Source: Dickeya undicola
Lineage (GTDB): Bacteria; Pseudomonadota; Gammaproteobacteria; Enterobacterales; Enterobacteriaceae
DNA: 64,000 nucleotides
NCBI RefSeq assembly: GCF_000784735.1
Contig: NZ_JSYG01000017.1
Coordinates: 62,001-126,000, forward strand
Reading direction: 5' to 3'
Positions 1 through 8,182 of this stretch are shown piece by piece. Position 1 is the first letter of the stretch; each line of letters begins with the position of its first letter. A model generated the notes under the pieces. It had not been told where the DNA came from. It made no database searches and saw nothing but the letters and a program-made list of their open reading frames with translations. Made by a program: the position numbers and the translations under genes.

Positions 1-693
1 ATGTTGCCGCAGTGGTGGCTCAACGAAGGCGGACAGAGTGCGGCAGGCGCACTGGTGGAATGGACACTACGCCAGCACGTGCAGTGGCCGGAACTGCTCG
101 CGCAGGCGGAACAACAGCGCTGTAGCCCGTATGCGCTGCTGAATGAGTGGGTGGCGTTGCTGGAACAGCGCGAGCCGCTGCCGACTCGTCATTTGCATGT
201 GCTGGCGGATCACCACGGCAACCGCTCGCCGCGTGCCAATCCGAATGCGCGCGGCATGGTGATGGGGCTGACTCTGGAACAAGGGCCGGACGCGCTGGCG
301 CGGCTGTATCTGGCAACGCTACAGGCGATTGCCTATGGCACCCGCCACATTATCGAGGCGTTGAATCAGGCCGGTCATCATATTACCCGGCTAACGATGT
401 GCGGCGGTGCCACCAAAAACCCGCTGTGGCTGCGGGAATACGCCGCCATCACCGGCTGCGATATTCAGCTGGCGAGCGAAGAAGACGCCGTTACGCTCGG
501 CGCGGCGTTGCTGGGGGCGGTGGCCTGCGGCGCGTATCCCTCACTGCCGCACGCGGCACAGGCGCTGGTGCAGCCCGGCCCGCTTATTCGCGCCGACTGG
601 GGCAATCAGTCGTTTCACGACGCCAAATACCAGATTTATTTACAGATGTATGACTACCAGCAGACCGCCCAACAACAGATGCGCCGTCACTGA
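1..693 (+). CDS. FGGY-family carbohydrate kinase, D-ribulokinase-like (5' end outside window)
   Basis: C-terminal 230 residues of an FGGY sugar kinase; the frame is open at base 1, so the first ATG is probably internal. The segment GGQSAAGALVEW near the start and MCGGATKNPLWL around residues 132-143 are typical of the FGGY C-terminal actin-like domain. Their wording resembles the YDR109C/FGGY D-ribulokinase subfamily (NEGGQSA..., CGG..KNPL) more than xylulokinase or glycerol kinase; this comes from memory, not a search. Likely reaction: ATP-dependent phosphorylation of D-ribulose or a similar ketose to the 5-phosphate. It is the first visible gene of a same-strand run with an isomerase, an aldolase, a sialidase-fold protein and a transporter. 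The gap to the next gene is 50 bp and contains that gene's AGGAG. Confidence is high for the family and moderate for the substrate. Confidence 0.85.
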   Translation: MLPQWWLNEGGQSAAGALVEWTLRQHVQWPELLAQAEQQRCSPYALLNEWVALLEQREPLPTRHLHVLADHHGNRSPRANPNARGMVMGLTLEQGPDALARLYLATLQAIAYGTRHIIEALNQAGHHITRLTMCGGATKNPLWLREYAAITGCDIQLASEEDAVTLGAALLGAVACGAYPSLPHAAQALVQPGPLIRADWGNQSFHDAKYQIYLQMYDYQQTAQQQMRRH

Positions 694-743
694 TAGCCGA
701 ATTTTCTTCCGGCACCGTCCGGAGAGGACACCAGGAGTACATT

Positions 744-2396
744 ATGTTGACACTGACTCTTCCCGTTTCACCCCGTCGGCTTTCCGTCGGCGAACGTGAG
801 GTTGTGCTGGTTACCAACGCGGATCTGCGGGAATCCGCCAACCTGACCTGCTGGCCGACCCAGCAACAGTTTGAAAGCCGCCTACAGAGCGCGCTGGAAC
901 AACTGGGATACCGCATGACGCGTGCTCATGCGGTGGATAGCGCTCGCGGGCACGGTTTCATCAGCAGCCAGCGGGAAGGCAGCGATGTGTTCGCCGCGCT
1001 CGACCCCGACGCGCCGGTGATCGTGCTGTTGACCGCCTGGCAGTATTCCCATCATATCGCGCCGTCGCTGGTGCATCACCGCGGCCCGGTATTGCTGCTG
1101 GCTAATTTCGACGGCACCTGGCCGGGGCTGGTGGGCATGTTGTGCATGGCGGGCTGCCTGACCAGCCTGGGGCGCTCGTATTCCCGGCTGTGGTCGGAAA
1201 CCTTTGCGGATGACGCGTTCCGGCAGGGGCTGGCGACCTGGTTGCGCGACGGCGCAGTCAGCCACAAGACTGACTACCTGCGCCCGATAGCCGCGTCTCA
1301 CCCGGTGCTGGCGACGCTTGCTGGTCAGGTTGGCCGTCAGGTGGGGGAATATATTCTGCGGCATAAGGCGATTATCGGGCTGTTCGATACCTTCTGCATG
1401 GGGATGATCAATGGCGTGTTCCCACAGCAGGCGATGGTGAACATCGGTATGCCGATCGAGTCGTTGTCCCAGTCGGCGTTGCTGGTGGAGATGGCGAAGG
1501 TGTCGCCCGCCCTGCGGGAAAACTGCCTGGCGTGGTATGAGCAGCGTGGTATGCGCTTTGAGTTCGGCGATGACGGCAGCCGCCAGCTTACGCGGGCTCA
1601 GGTGCTGGAGCAGTGCGCGATGATGATTGCGATGGCGCGCGTCGTGCAGCGCTTCGGGCTGGCGGCGGTCGGGGTGCAATATCAGCAGGGGTTGAAAGAT
1701 AGCTGCGCCGCGTCCGATTTCGCCGAAGGGGCGATCGGCAACGCAGAGCGCTTCCCGCTGCCGGATGAGCAGGGCGAGCCGATTCGCCCCGATATCGCTA
1801 TCCCTTGTATCAATGAAGTGGACATGGGCAGCGCCATTCCGCAGGTGATGCTGTGGCACCTGTTGCACGGGCTGGGGTTACCGGCGGAAACCACACTGCA
1901 CGATATTCGCTGGGGAAGTGAGTATCAGGGCGTCTTCTACTGGGATTTGGAAATTTCCGGCGCGGTGCCGTTTGCTCACCTCAAAGGCGGTATCGCGGGT
2001 GCCACCGGCTATCGCCAGCCGCCGATGTTCTTCCCGTACGGCGGTTCCACCATCGCCGGGCAGGGCAAAGCGGGGCGGTTTGTCTGGGCGCGGGCGCATT
2101 ACGAAGGCACGCAGGTGATAATGCATATCGGCACCGGCACGGCGGTGGAATTGCCAACGGATGAGTTTGAACGCCGCCGCCGCGCCACCAACTACGAGTG
2201 GCCGCTGCTCAACGCGGTGCTGGATGGCGTTACCCGCGACGACCTGATGGCGGGTCACCAGAGCAACCACCTGACGGTGGCGTATGTGGACGAGGATAAG
2301 CTTGCCGAGGTGCTGAAAGCTTTGGTCGCTCAGGCACTGACGCAGCATATCCAGGTATGGACGGCGGGCGATGCTCACCGGTTGCTGGCGGAGTAA
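744..2396 (+). CDS. L-fucose isomerase-family protein (probable D-arabinose/L-fucose isomerase)
   Basis: A 550-residue protein starting at ATG 744 behind AGGAG (733-737). Its length and layout match the L-fucose/D-arabinose isomerase fold: N-terminal domains and a C-terminal part with conserved acidic and histidine positions. INEVDMGSA (about residues 358-366) and the YWDLEISG segment are candidate metal-site regions. Enzymes of this family interconvert L-fucose/L-fuculose and also D-arabinose/D-ribulose using Mn2+. It lies between a D-ribulokinase-like gene and a pyruvate aldolase-like gene, with only 3 bp to the next start, so co-translation is likely. That context favours D-arabinose to D-ribulose here. 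No fuculose-phosphate aldolase is seen, which argues against plain fucose use. Confidence 0.8.
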   Translation: MLTLTLPVSPRRLSVGEREVVLVTNADLRESANLTCWPTQQQFESRLQSALEQLGYRMTRAHAVDSARGHGFISSQREGSDVFAALDPDAPVIVLLTAWQYSHHIAPSLVHHRGPVLLLANFDGTWPGLVGMLCMAGCLTSLGRSYSRLWSETFADDAFRQGLATWLRDGAVSHKTDYLRPIAASHPVLATLAGQVGRQVGEYILRHKAIIGLFDTFCMGMINGVFPQQAMVNIGMPIESLSQSALLVEMAKVSPALRENCLAWYEQRGMRFEFGDDGSRQLTRAQVLEQCAMMIAMARVVQRFGLAAVGVQYQQGLKDSCAASDFAEGAIGNAERFPLPDEQGEPIRPDIAIPCINEVDMGSAIPQVMLWHLLHGLGLPAETTLHDIRWGSEYQGVFYWDLEISGAVPFAHLKGGIAGATGYRQPPMFFPYGGSTIAGQGKAGRFVWARAHYEGTQVIMHIGTGTAVELPTDEFERRRRATNYEWPLLNAVLDGVTRDDLMAGHQSNHLTVAYVDEDKLAEVLKALVAQALTQHIQVWTAGDAHRLLAE

Positions 2397-2399
2397 ATC

Positions 2400-3359
2400 A
2401 TGACTGACGACAACTCATCCTTCAGCGATGAAAACCAATACACCGGCATCTGGCCGGTGATGCTCACCCCGTTCGATGCGCGTGGCGAAATCGACTACGC
2501 CTCGCTGGCGCGGCTGGTGGAGTGGTATCTGGATGCCGGGGTGCACGGGCTGTTCGCTGCCTGTCAGTCCAGCGAGATGTTTTTCTTAAGCGATGCGGAA
2601 ACCCGCGAACTGGTGCGCTTTATCGTGGCGCAGGTGGATGGCCGGGTGCCGGTAGTGGCCTCGGGCCACACCGCCTGCGCGTTCAGCCAGCAGGTGGATC
2701 AGCTAAATGGCGTGGCGGAAACCGGCGTGGACGGCGTGATCCTGATCAGTAACCGACTGGCGCTGGCAGGCGAGCCGGACGGACAGGCGCTGGCTCGGTT
2801 GCAGGCATTGACGGCGCAACTGCCCGCACAGGTGGATTTGGGCATCTATGAGTGCCCTTATCCCTACAAGCGGCTGCTGTCTGACGAGACGGTCGCCTGG
2901 TGCGCGCGCAGCGGGCGCTACACCTTCATCAAAGACACCTGCTGTGATTTGCCGACCATTCGCCGCCGTCTGCAATTGGCGCAGGGCACGCGCCTGCATC
3001 TGGCCAATGCCAACAGCCAGACGTTGCTGGCGTCGTTGCAGGCTGGTTGTCAGGCTTACAGCGGGGTGATGGCCAACTTCCATCCGCAGCTGTACGTATG
3101 GCTGTTCGAGCACTGGCGAACGCACCCGCAGGCGGCGCAGCAACTGGCGGATTATCTCGGTACGGCGGCGCTGGCGGAGTTTCTTGATTATCCGGCCTGC
3201 GCCAAGTTCTATCAGCAGCAATGTGGTAATTTCTCGACCCACGTTTGCCGGGTGCGTAACAGCACCGCCTACGGTGAGAGTTTTTTCCCGCAGGCGATTG
3301 AGAGCATGATCCGGCTGGGCCAGACGCTGGAGACTCAGCTCCCGGCACTGCACCGCTAA
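2400..3359 (+). CDS. DapA/N-acetylneuraminate lyase-family class I aldolase
   Basis: A 319-residue (beta/alpha)8 aldolase of the dihydrodipicolinate synthase/NAL superfamily. The Schiff-base lysine is K178 in TFIKDTC, and the catalytic tyrosine is Y150 in GIYECPYP, which matches the family YxxP motif. The usual GTTGE carboxylate-binding loop reads CQSSE here, so the keto-acid substrate is probably not the standard one. Members cleave 2-keto-3-deoxy sugar acids to pyruvate plus an aldehyde. Upstream neighbours that could process D-arabinose make Kdo (pyruvate + D-arabinose) an attractive substrate; N-acetylneuraminate or a hexonate are alternatives. It begins 3 bp after the isomerase gene and is followed 16 bp later by the sialidase-like gene. 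Confidence 0.85.
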   Translation: MTDDNSSFSDENQYTGIWPVMLTPFDARGEIDYASLARLVEWYLDAGVHGLFAACQSSEMFFLSDAETRELVRFIVAQVDGRVPVVASGHTACAFSQQVDQLNGVAETGVDGVILISNRLALAGEPDGQALARLQALTAQLPAQVDLGIYECPYPYKRLLSDETVAWCARSGRYTFIKDTCCDLPTIRRRLQLAQGTRLHLANANSQTLLASLQAGCQAYSGVMANFHPQLYVWLFEHWRTHPQAAQQLADYLGTAALAEFLDYPACAKFYQQQCGNFSTHVCRVRNSTAYGESFFPQAIESMIRLGQTLETQLPALHR

Positions 3360-3375
3360 CCCCAAGGACACCCTG

Positions 3376-4422
3376 ATGACGCTGACAATGACAACACAGC
3401 AATTCATCCTGCCTGAAGAGCATGACTATTTCGGCAACTGCCACGCGTCGACCGTGGTGGCCTTGCCGGATGGGCGGCTGCGGGTGGCCTGGTTTGGTGG
3501 CGAAAAGGAAGGCAGCGGTGACACCGCAATCTGGCTGGCCTGCGCCGAGCAAGGGCGCTGGTTGCCACCGGTGCGGATAGCGTGGGAAGACGGGCTGGCG
3601 CACTGGAATCCGGTGCTGCATTGGCAGGCGGGTACGCTGTGGTTGTTCTATAAAGTGGGCGCGGATGTGCACCACTGGCAGACCCGGATGAGGGTATCGA
3701 CGGATGACGGCGCGAACTGGTCTGCACCGCGTGCGTTGGTGCCCGGCGACAGCGCGCCGCGCGGGCCGGTGAAGAACAAGCTGTTGGTGATGTCCAACGG
3801 CGAGTGGCTGGCTCCTGCGTCTGTCGAGGACGACCGCCACTGGGATGCCTTCGTGGATCTCAGCAGCGATCAGGGACAGCGCTGGCAGGCCGTGCCCATC
3901 CCCCTGACTCATCACTCCGCCGGTGATGGCGGTGACGGAGCGTTGTGGCAAGGGCTGGAGCAGGCGGCGCTGTGGGAAAATGACCTGACGCGGGTGTTCC
4001 AGTGGGATGGCGTGATTCAGCCGACGGCCTGGGAGTCAGCACCGGGGCGGGTGCACGTACTGATGCGCAGCACACGCGGCGCGCTGTACCGCAGCGATTC
4101 GGACGACTATGGTCGCCACTGGTGCGAGGCTTATGCCATCGACCTGCCGAACAACAACAGTGGTGTCGATCTGGCGCATTTGGGGGCGGGCCGTCTGGTG
4201 CTGGTCTACAACCCGGTGACCGGCAACTGGTGTCACCGCTATCCGCTGACGGTGGTCTGTTCCGTCGATAACGGCGAACACTGGGAAAATCATATCGACC
4301 TTGAGCAGGAGCCCGGCGAGTTTTCTTATCCCGCCATTATTGCTGATGGCGACACGTTACATGTGACCTACACCTGGAATCGAAAAAATATCGTTTATTG
4401 CACGCTGATATTCAGCGGGTAG
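3376..4422 (+). CDS. Sialidase-fold (BNR/Asp-box) glycoside hydrolase-like protein, cytoplasmic
   Basis: A 348-residue six-bladed beta-propeller-type protein. Four Asp-box motifs (SxDxGxxW) can be read: STDDGANW, SSDQGQRW, SDDYGRHW and SVDNGEHW. There is no signal peptide: the N-terminus is MTLTMTTQQFILPEEHDYFG. The enzyme, if active, therefore works on an imported substrate. GH33-like proteins hydrolyse alpha-ketosides of nine-carbon ulosonic acids, and relatives act on Kdo or related acids of plant rhamnogalacturonan II. Bacterial genes of this type are often annotated just as exo-alpha-sialidase. AAGGA about 8 bases upstream of ATG 3376 supports the start. A BNR protein without hydrolase activity is possible; I did not verify the arginine triad or catalytic Tyr/Glu pair. 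Confidence 0.7.
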   Translation: MTLTMTTQQFILPEEHDYFGNCHASTVVALPDGRLRVAWFGGEKEGSGDTAIWLACAEQGRWLPPVRIAWEDGLAHWNPVLHWQAGTLWLFYKVGADVHHWQTRMRVSTDDGANWSAPRALVPGDSAPRGPVKNKLLVMSNGEWLAPASVEDDRHWDAFVDLSSDQGQRWQAVPIPLTHHSAGDGGDGALWQGLEQAALWENDLTRVFQWDGVIQPTAWESAPGRVHVLMRSTRGALYRSDSDDYGRHWCEAYAIDLPNNNSGVDLAHLGAGRLVLVYNPVTGNWCHRYPLTVVCSVDNGEHWENHIDLEQEPGEFSYPAIIADGDTLHVTYTWNRKNIVYCTLIFSG

Positions 4423-4460
4423 TCGTTGTAGCACTCAAAAAAACCTGTACCCTACACCCC

Positions 4461-4483
4461 CCGCCGACCTCCGGGTTCGGCGG
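4461..4483 (+). terminator. Hairpin between the sialidase-like and MFS genes (weak terminator or mRNA stabiliser)
   Basis: A 7-bp stem (CCGCCGA / TCGGCGG) with a 9-base loop sits in the 113-bp gap after the sialidase-like gene. It has no T-run, so it may only attenuate transcription into the transporter gene or stabilise the upstream mRNA end. Confidence 0.35.
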
Positions 4484-4535
4484 CGTCCGGATGGTTTTGC
4501 CTGAAGGGCGATAAAAACATAAAGCGAGGAACATC

Positions 4536-5876
4536 ATGTCGATTTCCGTGGAATTATCCCAACACCAGGCGATGCACAATAAATCCAATATCCGCCGCGT
4601 GGTGATCTCCAGTTGGATTGGCAACACCATCGAGTTTTACGATTTCCTGCTCTACGGACTGGCGAGCGCGCTGGTGTTTGGCAAACTGTTCTTTCCCACC
4701 GTCAGCCCGCTCACGGCAATGTTGGCGTCGTTCGCCACCTTTGGCGTAGGGTTTATTGCTCGCCCACTGGGCGGTATCTTCTTCGGCCACATGGGCGACA
4801 CCCTGGGGCGTAAACTGACGCTGCTGATTACCCTTGGCGGTATGGGGTTATCGACCTTTCTGATCGGCTGCCTGCCCACGTATCACCAGATTGGCGTTTG
4901 GGCACCGGTGTTGCTGGTGGTGCTGCGTTTCGTGCAGGGCTTTCTGGTGGGCGGCGAGTGGGGCGGCGCGATGCTGATGGTGGTGGAAAGTGCGCCTGCG
5001 AACCGTCGCGGCCTACTTGGCTCCATCCCGCAGACCGGTGGTTTTTCCGGACAACTGCTGGCGACGGCCATATTCGCCATTGTGTCAACGCTGCCGGAAG
5101 ACCAATTGATGTCGTGGGGCTGGCGTGTGCCGTTCATGCTGAGCGTGGCGCTGGTGCTGGTGGGGTTGTATATGCGCCGCAAGGTGGATGAAACGCCGGT
5201 ATTCCAGCAGGTTCAGCAACAGCAGGCGCGTGAGAGCGCGTCGGTGCGTCGTCAAAGTCCGGTGGTGGAAGTGCTGCGTAAACAGTGGCGCAGCGTCTGC
5301 CTGATTATGGTGCTGCGTTTTGCAGAAAGCGTGCCGTTCTTCCTGGCGACGGTGTTCGCCGTGTCCTACGCTACGGTACAACTGGGTGTGCCCAAGCAGA
5401 CCATGCTTAACGTGATCATGGCGACCTGCGTGCTGGCGTTCCCGATGCACGCGTTGTTTGGCGCGTTGTCTGACCGGGTGGGCCGCCGTCCGATCTATAT
5501 CTTTGGCGCGTTGTGTGCAGCAGCCATGGCATTCCCGTTCTTCTATCTGCTGGAAAGCGGCTCCTTTGGGCTGATGGTGCTGGGGTACATCCTGCTGATC
5601 AACATCGCCCATAACTCCATCAACTCGGTGCAACCGGCGTTCTTTACCGAACTGTTCGGCCCGAAAGTGCGTTATAGCGGCGCGTCCATTGGCGCTCAGT
5701 TGGGGGCGATTGTCGCAGGTGGTTTCACCCCGTTTATCGCCAAGGGGCTGACGTCGCTGGATAACGAATCCTGGACGCTGGTGGCGACTTACGTCACGGT
5801 AGCGGCGCTGGTGGCGGCGTTCGCTGCCTGGAAAGCACCGGAAACATCGCGTCGGGATATGACCAAAGAGGTGTGA
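4536..5876 (+). CDS. MFS transporter, metabolite:H+ symporter type
   Basis: A 446-residue inner-membrane protein with about 12 hydrophobic segments. The N-terminus IEFYDFLLYGLAS, the motif GHMGDTLGRK in loop 2-3 and GGEWGGA in helix 5 are hallmarks of the metabolite:H+ symporter family (ProP, ShiA, KgtP, citrate carriers). These carry organic acids or zwitterions with protons. A charged 40-residue cytoplasmic loop after helix 6 (residues about 215-250) is also typical. Start ATG 4536 follows GCGAGGA. As the only carrier in the cluster, it is the likely importer of an acidic sugar handled by the upstream enzymes. The LacI-type regulator follows about 100 bp downstream. Confidence 0.85.
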   Translation: MSISVELSQHQAMHNKSNIRRVVISSWIGNTIEFYDFLLYGLASALVFGKLFFPTVSPLTAMLASFATFGVGFIARPLGGIFFGHMGDTLGRKLTLLITLGGMGLSTFLIGCLPTYHQIGVWAPVLLVVLRFVQGFLVGGEWGGAMLMVVESAPANRRGLLGSIPQTGGFSGQLLATAIFAIVSTLPEDQLMSWGWRVPFMLSVALVLVGLYMRRKVDETPVFQQVQQQQARESASVRRQSPVVEVLRKQWRSVCLIMVLRFAESVPFFLATVFAVSYATVQLGVPKQTMLNVIMATCVLAFPMHALFGALSDRVGRRPIYIFGALCAAAMAFPFFYLLESGSFGLMVLGYILLINIAHNSINSVQPAFFTELFGPKVRYSGASIGAQLGAIVAGGFTPFIAKGLTSLDNESWTLVATYVTVAALVAAFAAWKAPETSRRDMTKEV

Positions 5877-5885
5877 TTTATTGAT

Positions 5886-5905
5886 CGCGGCCAGGGTCGG
5901 CCGCG
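5886..5905 (+). terminator. Hairpin after the MFS gene
   Basis: CGCGGCC / GGCCGCG form a 7-bp GC stem with a 6-base loop, followed by CTTTA. It lies 10 bp after the transporter stop and probably ends the catabolic transcript before the regulator gene. The short T-tract makes it a modest intrinsic terminator. Confidence 0.5.
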
Positions 5906-5975
5906 CTTTAGCTGCGTCGAGTTAGTTATTCCGTTACACTGGCTCTTTTCAGTTCTCACAGGGATATTCTGTTTC

Positions 5976-6980
5976 ATGGCGAAAACAGTTGAGCAGATTG
6001 CCAGTGCCTTGAAGTTGTCCGTGACCACGGTACGTTTGGTGCTGAATGGAAAAGCGGAACAGTATCGGATTAGCGCCAAAACCCAGCAACGCATCCACCA
6101 GTACGTGACCGAGTACGGTTACACCGTCAATCACGTCGCCCGCAGCCTGAAGCTGAACAAAACCGACACGCTGGGGCTGATCGTGCCCCGCCTCTCCAAC
6201 CTATTCTTTTCAACGCTGGCTGAAAAGCTCGAAACCCGCTGCCGTGAGGTGGGCTATCAACTGATGATCAGCTGTTCTTACAGTGACCCGCAGTATGAAA
6301 ACCGACTGGTAGAGGCACTGTTGCAACGTAATGTCGACGGGTTATTCGTGGTGCCGTCGTCGCTACAGTCGGCTCAGCATCACGCGAAGGTGGTAAAAAA
6401 GCCGCTGGTGCTGCTGGACCGTGACTTCGACATCGAGCAACTGCCGCTGGTAATGAGTGACAACCTACAGGGCGGAGTGGCGCTGACGGAAGCGATGCTG
6501 GCCGCTCAGCCTGCTGCGCCACTGTTTTTTATGGCTGGCGACGTGCAACAACCAGCGATTCGTGACCGTCTGCGCGGGTATCACCAGTCGGTACAGCAGG
6601 CCGGGCTGACCCCGGCGGTGCTGGAGGCCAGTCATAACCGCCGTGAAGACGGTATGCTGATGATGGAGCAGTTCTTACGCCAGCATGATGCGCCACCACC
6701 GGCGTTCATTGCGTCGTCATTGCCAGTGCTGGAAGGGATGCTGAGCGTGGTGCGCGAGCGCTATGGCTATATTCCGGCACACATTCATATCGGCACCTTT
6801 GATGAACACGCGATGTTGGGATTTTTACCGAATACGCTCTGGTCGATGCGTCAAAACGAGGACGCCTGGACGGAACAGGCGTTTGCCGCGATGCAGCAGG
6901 CGTTGAACGGCGATGCACAGCCACATAAAGCGGTGATCCCCATGACCCTCATCCACCGTCGTCAGGCGGACAGTCACTGA
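5976..6980 (+). CDS. LacI/GalR-family transcriptional regulator
   Basis: A 334-residue regulator. The N-terminal helix-turn-helix is TVEQIASALKLSVTTVRLVL (residues 4-23), followed by a hinge-like segment (YTVNHVARSLKLNKTD) and a periplasmic-binding-protein-like effector domain from about residue 62 (TLGLIVPRLSNLFFSTL). The HTH wording is closer to the FruR/ScrR branch than to LacI itself. It is transcribed in the same direction as the catabolic cluster and probably represses it, with the sugar acid or a breakdown product as inducer. Its 3' end overlaps the convergent yidQ-like gene by 7 bp. No operator could be assigned because the cluster promoter lies before the window. Confidence 0.85.
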   Translation: MAKTVEQIASALKLSVTTVRLVLNGKAEQYRISAKTQQRIHQYVTEYGYTVNHVARSLKLNKTDTLGLIVPRLSNLFFSTLAEKLETRCREVGYQLMISCSYSDPQYENRLVEALLQRNVDGLFVVPSSLQSAQHHAKVVKKPLVLLDRDFDIEQLPLVMSDNLQGGVALTEAMLAAQPAAPLFFMAGDVQQPAIRDRLRGYHQSVQQAGLTPAVLEASHNRREDGMLMMEQFLRQHDAPPPAFIASSLPVLEGMLSVVRERYGYIPAHIHIGTFDEHAMLGFLPNTLWSMRQNEDAWTEQAFAAMQQALNGDAQPHKAVIPMTLIHRRQADSH

Positions 6981-7345
6981 CGGGCGTTATTGGCCGAGAC
7001 GGGGATCATCATCGGTGGTGGTTCGTCAGCCTGTTTACGGCGTTCGTATTCTTCCAGACGGTCACGGGCTGAGGTGTTGTGGTGGTCGCTGTGGACGCGG
7101 TAATAGTCATAGGGCAACAGCAGCGTATCCAGCATGGCGGAAAAGGGCACATCCAGTGCGACCATCGGCATCATCGCCCAACTGGTGTCCTCGTCTTTTA
7201 GTGTCGTCATGCTGGATTTGGTGCCGGAATAGTACCCCTGCTCGCCGCCTGAGTGCGTCATTACGCTGGAACAGCCACTGCATGTCACCAGTATCCCGCC
7301 TGACAGTACGAACGACAATGAGGCATTTTTCAGTATGGTCATCAT
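6974..7345 (-). CDS. yidQ: YceK/YidQ-family lipoprotein
   Basis: A 123-residue small lipoprotein. An N-terminal hydrophobic stretch (SLSFVLSGGILVT) leads into a cysteine pair, C22 and C25 (TCSGC), one of which is the probable lipidation site. The conserved family body contains MMPMVALDVPFSAMLDTLLLPYDYYR, with the PFS/D-x-LLPYD pattern typical of YceK/YidQ. The location, divergent from ibpA, is the same as for yidQ in E. coli. ATG 7345 and ATG 7342 are both possible starts; the second has better spacing to CAGGG. Function is unknown. It converges on the LacI-type gene with a 7-bp overlap. Confidence 0.8.
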   Translation of the reverse strand: MMTILKNASLSFVLSGGILVTCSGCSSVMTHSGGEQGYYSGTKSSMTTLKDEDTSWAMMPMVALDVPFSAMLDTLLLPYDYYRVHSDHHNTSARDRLEEYERRKQADEPPPMMIPVSANNARQ

Positions 7346-7506
7346 GCTACCCTGAGGAGAGTGTTCCCGGTTACGTGGTTGAGGGTGTGTGCATCGTCCT
7401 GCATATGGGTTACGGCCTTCAGATATTTTAGCAAATTGTGCTTGCTGTCCAGTGTATGTGATTACACCCGAACCTGGGAAAGAATAAGAGAATTTTCCTT
7501 CGCCGT

Positions 7507-7534
7507 GTTGAAAAGCGGAGGTGGGTCACCATAT
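7507..7534 (+). promoter_or_regulatory. Sigma-32 (heat-shock) promoter of ibpA
   Basis: GTTGAAA (7507-7513) and CACCATAT (7527-7534), separated by 13 bases, match the RpoH consensus CTTGAAA - N11-16 - CCCCATNT. The expected transcript would have a leader of about 100 nt, as for E. coli ibpA. RpoH itself is encoded at 51832-52689. Confidence 0.8.
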
Positions 7535-7561
7535 TGATATCAGACAGGATGGAAATACGCC

Positions 7562-7639
7562 GACAGGGTTTTTCCTCCGTACCTGACGCCTGTCCGAATG
7601 GAAGGCGGTTATCTTTCGACCTCGCTGCATGTTAGGAGG
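7562..7639 (+). promoter_or_regulatory. ROSE-type RNA thermometer in the ibpA 5' UTR
   Basis: The 3' hairpin pairs CCTCGCT (7620-7626) with the Shine-Dalgarno AGGAGG (7634-7639), leaving G7624 unpaired and a 7-base loop. This is the diagnostic ROSE signature (UYGCU opposite the SD with a bulged G). An upstream helix is suggested by GACAGG (7562-7567) and CCTGTC (7589-7594). On heating the SD hairpin opens and ibpA is translated. Confidence 0.8.
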
Positions 7640-7645
7640 CAGTTT

Positions 7646-8059
7646 ATGCGTAACCCCGATTTTTCCCCGCTGTATCGCTCCGCTATTGGTTTTGATCGTC
7701 TGTTTAATCTGCTGGAAGCAGGTCAGAGCCAGGGAAATGGTGGATATCCCCCGTATAACGTTGAATTAGTTGACGAAAACCAGTACCGCATTGCGATTGC
7801 CGTGGCCGGTTTCGCTGAAAGCGAACTGGAGATCACCGCGCACGACAACATGCTGATTGTCAAAGGATCGCACAGCGGCGACGCCACCCCGCGCAATTAC
7901 CTTTATCAGGGCATTGCCGAGCGCAATTTCGAACGCAAATTCCAGCTGGCGGAACACATTCAGATTAACGGTGCCAACCTGGAAAACGGTTTGTTGTTCA
8001 TCGACCTGCAACGGGTAATCCCGGAAACGCTGAAACCGCGTCGTATCGAAATCAAATAA
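7646..8059 (+). CDS. ibpA: Small heat-shock protein IbpA
   Basis: A 137-residue alpha-crystallin-type holdase. The protein begins [20 protein letters not shown], very close to E. coli IbpA, and has the same length. The Hsp20 domain covers about residues 35-125 ([20 protein letters not shown], then a beta-sandwich), ending with a short PRRIEIK tail. ATG 7646 follows AGGAGG by 6 bases; the frame is open further upstream, but that part is the thermometer leader, so it is untranslated. IbpA binds unfolding proteins and hands them to ClpB/DnaK. Transcription is probably by RpoH and translation is temperature gated. ibpB follows after about 150 bp in the same operon. Confidence 0.95.
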   Translation: MRNPDFSPLYRSAIGFDRLFNLLEAGQSQGNGGYPPYNVELVDENQYRIAIAVAGFAESELEITAHDNMLIVKGSHSGDATPRNYLYQGIAERNFERKFQLAEHIQINGANLENGLLFIDLQRVIPETLKPRRIEIK

Positions 8060-8182
8060 GCGTGATGCCGTTGGCGTGTGACGCCGCGGCAATGCGTGAA
8101 CCGATCTCAGAGGTTTCTCTGAGTGACTGCATCTGTTCGTCCGCCGAATGGGGACGATCCGGCTACTGCCGGAAACCGTTAT

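Larger units (their letters stand above)
7346..7645. other. yidQ-ibpA divergent intergenic region
   Basis: About 300 bp holding the sigma-32 promoter and the ROSE leader of ibpA (separate entries). The yidQ-proximal part (7346-7500) is moderately AT-rich and should contain the yidQ promoter, but I could not assign clear -35/-10 boxes. Confidence 0.6.

Noticed and set aside
882..1868. Minus-strand frame (328 codons) opposite the fucose-isomerase-like gene
   Set aside because: It is rich in Arg/His/Gln as expected for an antisense shadow of a GC-rich gene, with no family or ribosome site.
7598..7645. 16-codon upstream extension of ibpA
   Set aside because: It would include the ROSE thermometer and SD; the IbpA N-terminus MRNPDF matches the known protein start at 7646.
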